Shown here: positions 40,062-45,083 of the stretch, in pieces
Layout: every line of letters starts with the position of its first letter
Position numbering within the stretch: the first letter of the stretch is position 1
Source: a virus
Direction: 5' to 3' (one strand)
DNA length: 45,083 bases
Virus record (IMG/VR): IMGVR_UViG_3300008117_000293
Coordinates: 1 to 45,083 of that record
Notes under the pieces: model-generated
Told to the model about the DNA's origin: nothing
The model's database searches: none
Seen by the model: only the letters and a program-made list of their open reading frames with translations
Position numbers and translations under genes: made by a program

Positions 40062-40209
40062 AATTTTCCTCCTGTAATAGGTGTAGTCGTTTCATCTCAG
40101 TGCCTTTGGCATAGCCCTTGATGTAATGGATGCTCATCCACTGGTAGCTGATGCCTAAGCTTCGCAAGCCATGAACAAAGCCTAGCTGATAGCTAAGGTC
40201 TACATCCAT
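39991..40209 (-). CDS. Small protein (72 aa), start uncertain
   Basis: ATG 40209 is chosen because an upstream 23-codon frame ends right there; an alternative in-frame ATG is at 40248. Product: MDVDLSYQLGFVHGLRSLGISYQWMSIHYIKGYAKGTE then a basic tail. Its last 71 bases overlap the next gene in another frame. No family recognised. Confidence 0.5.
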   Translation of the reverse strand: MDVDLSYQLGFVHGLRSLGISYQWMSIHYIKGYAKGTEMKRLHLLQEENYVKRSGHQGLRQATSATTVLSEA

Positions 40210-40271
40210 ATAGCCACCATTGCTATGCACCAACATACAAAGAACCAAGTATACAGTTCTGTGTCACTCAT
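40200..40271 (-). CDS. Possible 23-aa membrane micropeptide
   Basis: ATG 40271 has AAGGAT 8 bases upstream and reads MSDTELYTWFFVCWCIAMVAIWM to TAG 40200-40202. The hydrophobic stretch from residue 8 could span a membrane. It overlaps the previous stop and the next start, filling a gap in the operon. Very short frames occur by chance, so this is tentative. Confidence 0.35.
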   Translation of the reverse strand: MSDTELYTWFFVCWCIAMVAIWM

Positions 40272-40431
40272 GTACAGCATCCTTCCGTTGTACATGCTTA
40301 GCTAACAACCACTTGTCACCGAGGTAACGAATGCTACGCACCCACTGCCGTTGATTGTGCCTATTGATCCGCTTCTCTACACCCTCAGTGTTAAACAGAG
40401 TGCGAACATGTCTTAACATCTTTGTATTCAT
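40264..40431 (-). CDS. Small very basic protein (55 aa)
   Basis: ATG 40431 follows AAGGACTAAT. Product: MNTKMLRHVRTLFNTEGVEKRINRHNQRQWVRSIRYLGDKWLLAKHVQRKDAVHE. It is rich in Arg, Lys and His, and likely binds nucleic acid. It fills an otherwise empty 180-base interval. Confidence 0.65.
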   Translation of the reverse strand: MNTKMLRHVRTLFNTEGVEKRINRHNQRQWVRSIRYLGDKWLLAKHVQRKDAVHE

Positions 40432-40432
40432 A

Positions 40433-40630
40433 TTAGTCCTTAATAAAACGAAAGTTTCCAGAGTCTATCTGTTCTTTGTTGGCAAAGAACACCCCATCAA
40501 GGAAGCGTTCCAGTGCCAATGAAGCATCCTTCAGTGTGTGATAACGCCTTGGTTTAAATTCACCACTGTCTGACACATCAAACTCTAAGCAGTACCACTT
40601 GTTACGCAGTCTGGTTTGTATCTTGTACAT
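40433..40630 (-). CDS. Small protein (65 aa), function unknown
   Basis: ATG 40630 is placed 7 bases after AAAGG; ATG 40636 is an alternative and longer frames lie in the upstream gene. Product: MYKIQTRLRNKWYCLEFDVS...GEFKPRRYHTLKDASLALERFLD, an opening beta-hairpin and then a helix. No family recognised. Confidence 0.6.
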   Translation of the reverse strand: MYKIQTRLRNKWYCLEFDVSDSGEFKPRRYHTLKDASLALERFLDGVFFANKEQIDSGNFRFIKD

Positions 40631-40898
40631 ATGCATACCTTTCATAAGACTTAACCTTGCTATCACCATCAGTGTGTTTGTATACAAACTTAACTGAGAC
40701 ATTGTCGGAGTGCAATCGTTGCAATAGCAATGACAAGTCACAGTCTTCTTCGAGATACACATTGTCCTTGTACTGGTAGCTGTAGCTGCTTACATCAGGG
40801 GCAATGCCCAAGTTGTCTAACACCTTACGCTTCACCTTGCCCCATCCATGTCCGGCATCGGTGTATACAGTGATGGTGAATGTCTTCTGTTCTGTCAT
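40602..40898 (-). CDS. Conserved phage protein with DAGHGWG motif (98 aa)
   Basis: ATG 40898 follows AGGAACTAAC and overlaps the upstream stop by 4 bases. Product: 'VYTDAGHGWGKVKRKVLDNLGIAPDVSSYSYQYKDNVYLEEDCDLSLLLQ'. The HGW..V....L..LGI...iS.YSY....vYLEED.D layout is a well-conserved phage family without known function. A related GHGWQ motif occurs in the neighbouring 88 aa protein. Confidence 0.75.
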   Translation of the reverse strand: MTEQKTFTITVYTDAGHGWGKVKRKVLDNLGIAPDVSSYSYQYKDNVYLEEDCDLSLLLQRLHSDNVSVKFVYKHTDGDSKVKSYERYAYVQDTNQTA

Positions 40899-41161
40899 GT
40901 TAGTTCCTGAATTGTTCCTGACAGTACCACTGTCTTACCAGTAGCACCCACTAGGTAGTTTAGCTTCACGATGTTAGGGTGTGACCTGAGTCCACACTTA
41001 GTCATGTATGTTTCCATCTGTCCTCTTTCATCGAAAGAGTGTTGCCATCCATGTCCATTGCTGAACTCCCAGTGCAGGGTGTAGGGTGGTGGTAGCATAG
41101 CCTCCTCCGCTTTGATTGCCCACATCTTATCTATCTTGTCATAAGAATCATCTTTGATCAT
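40895..41161 (-). CDS. Small protein with SNGHGWQHSF segment (88 aa)
   Basis: ATG 41161 and its stop both overlap neighbours by 4 bases. The first 25 residues are polar and helical; then PPPYTLHWEFSNGHGWQHSFDERGQME and a beta-rich end (KTVVLSGTIQEL). No family recognised. It is co-translated with the DAGHGWG gene. Confidence 0.6.
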   Translation of the reverse strand: MIKDDSYDKIDKMWAIKAEEAMLPPPYTLHWEFSNGHGWQHSFDERGQMETYMTKCGLRSHPNIVKLNYLVGATGKTVVLSGTIQELT

Positions 41162-41346
41162 GTCAGCTCCTTCACAGGGACGATGTACCTATGCACTTCA
41201 TCACCTTGTTTGTTGTACACATACAAGTGCAACACTGTGTTCTCCATGACGGAGTCAAGGTAGCACTCAACATATCCATTGTTCTTACCAATGTTAATCA
41301 CTGTGGATTTAACAAAGTTATCCAAGGTTTCTACTGTCAGTTTCAT
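41158..41346 (-). CDS. Small beta-rich protein (62 aa)
   Basis: ATG 41346 follows the recurring AAGGAAACAAA leader. Product: MKLTVETLDNFVKSTVINIGKNNGYVECYLDSVMENTVLHLYVYNKQGDEV, mostly beta-strands, no cysteine cluster. It overlaps the next gene by 4 bases. Function unknown. Confidence 0.6.
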   Translation of the reverse strand: MKLTVETLDNFVKSTVINIGKNNGYVECYLDSVMENTVLHLYVYNKQGDEVHRYIVPVKELT

Positions 41347-41355
41347 TTTGTTTCC

Positions 41356-41808
41356 TTAAAGGTTATGTTCCATAATATATTTAGCATCAGCAATGTCTTT
41401 AGACAGTGCCTCAATCCAAGTGCCATCCTCAATGTACTTGTCAGCCGACTCTGTCAGGTTCTTAAGCACCCCTCGAATGTCAGCCTTAGCACCCTTGGCA
41501 ATGACAGGGAATTGCTCATGTCGTTCCATGCCCCGAATGAATGCATACCAAACCTTTGACTTCGGAGTGTAGAAGGTTGATGCAATTTCCTTACGCTCCC
41601 AGTGCTTAGTGTAGCTAGGGTGAACATAAGCATAGTGTTGCCCAAAGATTCGGGCAGTTTGTTCCTGCTTAGTGACTGTCAAGGTGAAGAGAACATCCCT
41701 CGCTTCATTGAATGTGTCCCATGTGTTGTTACCCTGTGCATCACAAGCATAGGTTTCATCGGACATCAGTACCATATAACCTTCGGTTGTTTTAATTACT
41801 TGATTCAT
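41356..41808 (-). CDS. Protein of unknown function (150 aa)
   Basis: ATG 41808 overlaps the previous stop by 4 bases and has no binding site of its own, so it depends on coupling. Product: a beta-rich N-terminus (TTEGYMVLMSDETYACDAQGNNTWDTF) and aromatic middle (IFGQHYAYVHPSYTKHWERKEI), then an acidic helical C-terminus (ADKYIEDGTWIEALSKDIAD). No family or active site recognised. Confidence 0.6.
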   Translation of the reverse strand: MNQVIKTTEGYMVLMSDETYACDAQGNNTWDTFNEARDVLFTLTVTKQEQTARIFGQHYAYVHPSYTKHWERKEIASTFYTPKSKVWYAFIRGMERHEQFPVIAKGAKADIRGVLKNLTESADKYIEDGTWIEALSKDIADAKYIMEHNL

Positions 41809-41999
41809 TTGTTAAACTCTATATGTGCATCAGTTATTTCCCAATCACCACTCGCAACGATGCCTTGATTGAGTGGAATGAATTCACCTCCGTCAATGTC
41901 ACTAGCTATTTTCATAGCTTCCTCATAGTTGTTGGCATCAACATAAACATACAAGTATGTTGTCATCTTAGCAAACACTTTGTATTTATTCATAGTCAT
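41805..41999 (-). CDS. Small protein with DGGEF motif (64 aa)
   Basis: ATG 41999 is best spaced from AGGAG (6 bases); GTG 42002 and ATG 41993 are alternatives. Product: 'MNKYKVFAKMTTYLYVYVDANNYEEAMKIASDIDGGEFIP......GDWEI'. A strand-helix-strand plan typical of small phage proteins ('y.v.a...y....v.A.n.eEA...a...dg..f..'). Function unknown. Confidence 0.65.
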   Translation of the reverse strand: MTMNKYKVFAKMTTYLYVYVDANNYEEAMKIASDIDGGEFIPLNQGIVASGDWEITDAHIEFNK

Positions 42000-42501
42000 C
42001 ACATGCTCCTTCCATTACATCATGCAGTGCCACACCATACATCAGGTCATCGGCACTGTTCTCGAAAGCTTGGCGAGTGTCATCAATCATTTCAATGATG
42101 TCCTCACTAGGATAGTCTTCGATCACCTCCCACAAAATGATGCCGAAATCACCTGAGCAAAAAGAATCAAGCCCTATCACCTGAAGAACAGATGCATAGG
42201 ACATGGTGTCAGGATAGTCAGACAACCACTGTTCCAGTGCAAACCTCTCACTCACCTTCATCTTCACAGGGAAGTCAAGGTCAGCACTCACCATGTAGAA
42301 GCATCGTCCATCACGAAGCTTCACATAGCAGTAGGGGTGAGTGTCAGTATCAACGGGATCGTTGCCCTGTACTGCATCCACTAGGTCATCAGCCGACAGG
42401 TAGATAACATCTACCAAAGTGTCGTAGCTCTCAAAGCTTTTCCCTGCAGGGACGGACATGCCTTCCTCTGCTAAGTCACTACGCATTCTTACCTTGCTCA
42501 T
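41986..42501 (-). CDS. Acidic protein of unknown function (171 aa)
   Basis: ATG 42501 overlaps the previous stop by 4 bases. The product is strongly acidic, with many Asp residues (LSADDLVDAVQGNDPVDTDT, EVIEDYPSEDIIEMIDDT, DVMEGACDDYE). Such charge is seen in phage DNA-mimic proteins that block host nucleases, but no specific match is visible. The middle has a beta segment VKLRDGRCFYMVSADLDF. Confidence 0.6.
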   Translation of the reverse strand: MSKVRMRSDLAEEGMSVPAGKSFESYDTLVDVIYLSADDLVDAVQGNDPVDTDTHPYCYVKLRDGRCFYMVSADLDFPVKMKVSERFALEQWLSDYPDTMSYASVLQVIGLDSFCSGDFGIILWEVIEDYPSEDIIEMIDDTRQAFENSADDLMYGVALHDVMEGACDDYE

Positions 42502-42689
42502 ACTGATTCTCCTTTGTATTCCAGTGCCAGTGTCACAATGCTATTTGCTACATCCTCCATGCTCTTGGCATAGTAGGGGTGAAGACGATAGTCTTGAAGG
42601 GATGCTTTGTTATTCAAGTCACCCATCCAAATGAAGTGGCTATCAAGTAGGAGGAACACCTCTCTACGAAGTAGTTCTTGTCTGTCCAT
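42498..42689 (-). CDS. Small helical protein (63 aa)
   Basis: ATG 42689 is preceded by AAAGGAAACACAA. Product: MDRQELLRREVFLLLDSHFIWMGDLNN, a short loop, then YYAKSMEDVANSIVTLALEYK. Two helices, no cysteines. Function unknown. Confidence 0.6.
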   Translation of the reverse strand: MDRQELLRREVFLLLDSHFIWMGDLNNKASLQDYRLHPYYAKSMEDVANSIVTLALEYKGESV

Positions 42690-42882
42690 TTGTGTTTCCT
42701 TTCAGGATTAGTTCTCGCTTAATGAAGGGTAGGTAAACTTTGTTACCAAAGAATTGATGCTCAAACAATTGATCCTCAACGATTTTGTCTGAGTGTGCTC
42801 TCGCTGCTTTCAATGTCTTGAAAGTAGCAACAGGGTTAGTGTTATTGGGATAACACACAATGAATTTGTATCTGTATCTCAT
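42664..42882 (-). CDS. Small basic protein (72 aa)
   Basis: ATG 42882 follows the upstream stop by one base. Product: MRYRYKFIVCYPNNTNPVATFKTLKAARAHSDKIVEDQLFEHQ, a strand-helix plan, then a basic end (PFIKRELILKGNTNGQTRTTS). The last 26 bases overlap the next gene. Function unknown. Confidence 0.6.
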   Translation of the reverse strand: MRYRYKFIVCYPNNTNPVATFKTLKAARAHSDKIVEDQLFEHQFFGNKVYLPFIKRELILKGNTNGQTRTTS

Positions 42883-42883
42883 A

Positions 42884-43267
42884 TCACCACCATGAATCGT
42901 AGAACACTGCCTTGCCATCGGCAATGGCTTGCCTTGCCACCTTGACGAAGGTAGCTACGCTTTCGAGATCTTCGGAGTCTATCTCTTGAGCACCGAAGAA
43001 GAACCCATTGCGGGGTATCAACTTGTTGTTGCCAGTGTCCATCTCCAGTCTGTCTAGATCTGAAAGATCAAGACGAAGGGTAGTGCAGTTGAAGTCGTGT
43101 CGAAGACCACGCTTTTGGCGGTACAAATCCTCCATCCAACCATGTAAAGCATTGAACTTTCTCCAGTAGCAGATCTCTGTAGCAGTGTCAGCATCCAGTG
43201 CCACATCAACAGTGGCATCACCTACACTGTCAGCATTGACAGTGAATGCATACATATCAAGTCCCAT
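42884..43267 (-). CDS. Conserved MGLDMYAF-type protein (127 aa)
   Basis: AAGGAATAATT precedes ATG 43267. Product opens MGLDMYAFTV, then EICYWRKFNALHGWMEDLYRQK, LRLDLSDLDRLE, NGFFFGAQEIDSED and ends DGKAVFYDSWW. This is a widespread family in phages and some bacteria, with invariant YWRK.n.LHgWMe and GFFFG segments. No function has been proven, to my knowledge. It is full length compared with remembered members. Confidence 0.8.
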   Translation of the reverse strand: MGLDMYAFTVNADSVGDATVDVALDADTATEICYWRKFNALHGWMEDLYRQKRGLRHDFNCTTLRLDLSDLDRLEMDTGNNKLIPRNGFFFGAQEIDSEDLESVATFVKVARQAIADGKAVFYDSWW

Positions 43268-43418
43268 AATTATTCCTTGGAAAGTTAATTGTTGAGTAAT
43301 AGAAGTCGAGGATTTCATCCTCTGTTAGTTCAAAGTCTATGTCACCCAGTGCCACTGCAATGTTAATGTCATAGACATTACGAGACAGACCTGTCTCGAA
43401 TATCAGTGGGGTGTTCAT
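43257..43418 (-). CDS. Small acidic protein (53 aa)
   Basis: ATG 43418 follows the upstream stop by one base with AGGTGAC before it. Product: MNTPLIFETGLSRNVYDINIAVALGDIDFELTEDEILDFYYSTIN. It has a strand-rich first half and an acidic helix, and overlaps the next gene by 11 bases. Function unknown. Confidence 0.55.
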   Translation of the reverse strand: MNTPLIFETGLSRNVYDINIAVALGDIDFELTEDEILDFYYSTINFPRNNYGT

Positions 43419-43419
43419 G

Positions 43420-43575
43420 TCACCTACTGCAAACATGCACCACCATCCTGTCCTCATCCACTGTCAGCCATGCCTTCCGAGTGAATGAATCGTAAACAAT
43501 AATGTCACCGACATTAATGATTGCCCCTGTCTTGCAACAGATACCTTTGTATCTAGCCTTCACGATCCGTTCCAT
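43420..43575 (-). CDS. Small beta protein (51 aa), KARY...GD type
   Basis: ATG 43575 lies inside the end of the upstream gene and runs to TGA 43420-43422, two bases before the next start. Product: MERIVKARYKGICCKTGAIINVGDIIVYDSFTRKAWL. The 'KARY.G.C..tG..I..GD.I.yd' layout resembles small zinc-ribbon-like or SH3-like phage proteins, but only one cysteine pair is present. Confidence 0.65.
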   Translation of the reverse strand: MERIVKARYKGICCKTGAIINVGDIIVYDSFTRKAWLTVDEDRMVVHVCSR

Positions 43576-43754
43576 GTAGCCTCCGAATGTTGTTCATCAA
43601 TATGCCAAGTGCCTATCTTGATAGCCTCTGCTATCGACTCGGCAAAGCCAATGTAACCCACTGCATCTGAGTCAGAGAACAACTCAAATATTTCAGCTTC
43701 GCTTTCCCATCTAGCCCACACTTCGTAGCCATGCTTCGCAAGTATCTTTCTCAT
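43560..43754 (-). CDS. Small acidic protein (64 aa)
   Basis: ATG 43754 overlaps the previous stop by 4 bases. Product: MRKILAKHGYEVWARWESEAEIFELFSDSDAVGYIGFAESIAEAIKIGTWHID. A strand-helix plan with a central GYIGFA segment. No family recognised; overlaps the next gene by 16 bases. Confidence 0.55.
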   Translation of the reverse strand: MRKILAKHGYEVWARWESEAEIFELFSDSDAVGYIGFAESIAEAIKIGTWHIDEQHSEATWNGS

Positions 43755-44155
43755 TTGAAATCCCTCATGTAAATTGCACCACGCTTAGTGCCTTCGGCAT
43801 CAGCGAACACCTTCATTGCCACAACATCAGCCTTGTCCACTGTTTGCTCAGTGGCCTTGATGACGAAGCTTAGATACTTATAAGGGTTATAAGTAACTTG
43901 TCTGCCTACCATGCTAAGGAATTCATAGTGGCTCTCGACTCTGTCGCCATTGATCCACACCCCAGTCACTCCGGCATGGACATTCTTTCGCTTCTCTCGA
44001 AGCACCCTCTGTCGCCCTGCTTCGGACACCTTGAACTTGCAACTCTCAAGTAACACAGTGTTACTGTGAGCAACAACTCTACCCTTTCGGTCACCTTCCA
44101 GTGCCTTAATGCTGAAGCATTTCTTATGCAGATTAAAGTATACGAACACTCTCAT
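43751..44155 (-). CDS. Conserved phage protein, V(Y)FNLHKK-type (134 aa)
   Basis: ATG 44155 is chosen at the conserved start MRVFVYFNLHKKCFSIKALEGDRKGRVVAHSN, with later VSEAGRQRVLREKRKNVHAGVTG and VTYNPYKYLSFVI. These blocks are strongly conserved in an uncharacterised phage family, where most members have the same three blocks in the same order. The frame is open further upstream, but that part does not match the family. Basic, likely nucleic-acid-associated; function unknown. Confidence 0.8.
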   Translation of the reverse strand: MRVFVYFNLHKKCFSIKALEGDRKGRVVAHSNTVLLESCKFKVSEAGRQRVLREKRKNVHAGVTGVWINGDRVESHYEFLSMVGRQVTYNPYKYLSFVIKATEQTVDKADVVAMKVFADAEGTKRGAIYMRDFK

Positions 44156-44156
44156 A

Positions 44157-44336
44157 TCAATCATCTCCAAACTTGTGATACATAGATGTATCAAGTTGCT
44201 CATCAGTCCATGCATTGAAGCCACCCTTAGCGAAGAACTCAGACACATCCTTCAACTGTTCAGGTGATTCAATTAAGAACACCAACTCATAGTTGGTGCA
44301 GTGCCTATCACATATTCCATGATGCTTCCTTTGCAT
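44157..44336 (-). CDS. Small protein (59 aa)
   Basis: ATG 44336 has AAAGG 8 bases upstream. Product: MQRKHHGICDRHCTNYELVFLIESPEQLKDVSEFFAKGGFNAWTDEQ. Two cysteines and histidines at the N-terminus (HHGICDRHC) could bind a metal; the remainder is a strand-helix. Overlaps the upstream gene by 29 bases. Function unknown. Confidence 0.55.
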   Translation of the reverse strand: MQRKHHGICDRHCTNYELVFLIESPEQLKDVSEFFAKGGFNAWTDEQLDTSMYHKFGDD

Positions 44337-44502
44337 CTTCGTAACCTTTGACGAAGTCAGCATTCTCAGTGATGTTTTTCCATCGTTGTTCCACAACCTT
44401 ATGCACCTCTGTCACAGGGCAGTTAAGAAGGGAAGCAACATCGTCACACAGTAGGATTGTGTTATCTAACACAAAGTGGATACGCTCTTCAAGTGTCTTC
44501 AT
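44308..44502 (-). CDS. Small helical, possibly DNA-binding protein (64 aa)
   Basis: ATG 44502 follows AAAGGAACTAAC; longer frames would run through the upstream gene. Product: MKTLEERIHFVLDNTILLCDDVASLLNCPVTEVHKVVEQRWKN. The segment 'DDVASLLNCPVTEVHKVVEQRW' looks like a helix-turn-helix, so a small transcription regulator is possible. No closer match seen. Confidence 0.6.
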   Translation of the reverse strand: MKTLEERIHFVLDNTILLCDDVASLLNCPVTEVHKVVEQRWKNITENADFVKGYEDAKEASWNM

Positions 44503-44503
44503 G

Positions 44504-44758
44504 TTAGTTCCTTTCAGGAAGAAGGTTGAATGTCCCATCCAGTGCATCAAACAACAGTGCTTTAGCACAGTTGAGGGATTGTCTAGCACCCTCATTGTTG
44601 CCATGATGTATCTGTTCTTGAACATCAGACAGTAGTCCTGCAATTACCATTGCACCGCCTGACAATTTGTAAGTGATCGAATCTTTCATTAAACCTGTAA
44701 AGGTTTCAATGTCACATCCAAACATGTTATTTAAATCTTGATTTGAAAGCTTTGCCAT
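44504..44758 (-). CDS. Small conserved phage protein (84 aa)
   Basis: ATG 44758 follows AAAGGAAACAAC. Product: MAKLSNQDLNNMFGCDIETFTG, then YKLSGGAMVIAGLLSDVQEQIHHGNNEGARQSLNCAKALLF. The sg.amv...LLSD.QE.i..G....ARq.lN.AK pattern is common in small helical phage proteins of unknown function. Confidence 0.7.
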   Translation of the reverse strand: MAKLSNQDLNNMFGCDIETFTGLMKDSITYKLSGGAMVIAGLLSDVQEQIHHGNNEGARQSLNCAKALLFDALDGTFNLLPERN

Positions 44759-44768
44759 GTTGTTTCCT

Positions 44769-44984
44769 TTAGGAATTGATTGCTTCAGCCAGTGCATTTT
44801 CACTGTCAATAGTGACTGCATCAAACACCTGTTGCTTCGTGCCTTTGTAACCCATACCTTTAAGAATTGCATAGCAAGTCTTACCTTTAGAGGTGAGTCG
44901 CATACCTTTCATCTCCAGTTTAAGACCTTGTCTTAAGCAACGAAGACGATAAGCATTGATTTGTTCCGGTGTAGTAAGTACCAT
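44769..44984 (-). CDS. Small conserved phage protein (71 aa), first gene of the right arm in this window
   Basis: ATG 44984 follows AAAGGAAACAAA. Product: 'TTPEQINAYRLRCLRQGLKLEMKGMRLTSKGKTCYAILKGMGYKGTKQQVFD'. The 'eqI.ayrL..lr.gLkLE.kGM.....s.Y...K...G.kG.k..v' pattern is one of the commonest small unknown protein types in phages. Basic; could bind nucleic acid. Confidence 0.8.
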   Translation of the reverse strand: MVLTTPEQINAYRLRCLRQGLKLEMKGMRLTSKGKTCYAILKGMGYKGTKQQVFDAVTIDSENALAEAINS

Positions 44985-45004
44985 TTTGTTTCCTTTAGGA
45001 AAAG

Positions 45005-45049
45005 AGAAGCGACTTTGCTTCTGTTAAGACTATGTCTTAGCCCTAACAG
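45005..45049 (-). promoter_or_regulatory. Hairpin-rich leader at the right edge, upstream of the first right-arm gene
   Basis: Three inverted repeats: AGAAGC/GCTTCT (45005-45010, 45017-45022), TAAGAC/GTCTTA (45025-45030, 45034-45039, 3-base loop) and CTGTTA/TAACAG (45021-45026, 45044-45049). Some share bases, so alternative folds are possible. On the minus strand the first is followed by CTTTTCC, weakly terminator-like. No clear -10/-35 pair is visible in the last 99 bases; the real promoter may lie beyond the window. Confidence 0.45.
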
Positions 45050-45083
45050 AAACCCACTGTCTAGCACCGACCCCAGTGCCACA

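Noticed and set aside
1-45083. tRNA and rRNA genes
   Set aside because: Gaps are too short (at most about 100 bases) and I saw no cloverleaf with a TTCRANY-type arm in them.

Overview
This 45 kb window is most of a tailed-phage genome, probably a short-tailed (podovirus-like) phage of aquatic bacteria. The basis is two tail-tube/adaptor-like proteins after the capsid end, several very large internal-virion-type proteins, no tape measure, sheath or tail-tube gene, and a T7-like replication set (family A polymerase with Tyr in the O-helix selectivity position, fused primase-helicase, flap-type 5'-3' exonuclease, single-stranded DNA-binding protein). Many small proteins resemble families I know from marine and freshwater phage genomes. 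The Gram-negative spanin pair (Rz with a nested Rz1) shows the host has an outer membrane. The host genus cannot be read from the sequence. No portal, terminase or RNA polymerase gene is present; portal and terminase probably lie just left of base 1.

The genome has two convergent arms meeting at about 22.26 kb. The left arm (1-22,276, all plus strand) holds, in order: the end of the probable capsid gene, a small virion protein and a strong terminator; two connector/tail proteins; a receptor-binding cassette of four fibre-like genes (one ending in an S74 self-cleaving chaperone) interleaved with 54-82 aa genes; a lysis region of small membrane proteins, a secreted peptide, a lipoprotein, Rz/Rz1 and a GH19 endolysin, most joined by 4-nt stop/start overlaps; then a small HExxH protein and very large structural proteins, ending in a 1,664 aa internal-virion-type protein.

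The right arm (22,244-45,083, all minus strand, so read right to left) starts at the right edge with about 23 small unknown genes, then a DUF932-type gene behind its own promoter-like region, an ADP-ribosylglycohydrolase, a GlcNAc-transferase-like glycosyltransferase, a tyrosine recombinase, small conserved phage genes, primase-helicase, DNA polymerase, SSB, exonuclease, HNH endonuclease, ThyX, a UUCG-loop terminator, and class I ribonucleotide reductase NrdA/NrdB. ThyX and NrdAB make dTMP and dNTPs for the phage polymerase. The arm ends with small genes, including a possible PD-(D/E)XK nuclease and an Rmf/CrpP-like protein.

The most interesting leads are: a possible ADP-ribosyltransferase-like segment near the C-terminus of the 1,664 aa virion protein in a phage that also encodes an intact ADP-ribosylglycohydrolase; a strand-polar over-representation of the heptamer GCACTGG across the right arm; repeated small hairpins over ribosome binding sites in the right-end genes; and nine small genes of 60 aa or less placed by stop/start overlaps.
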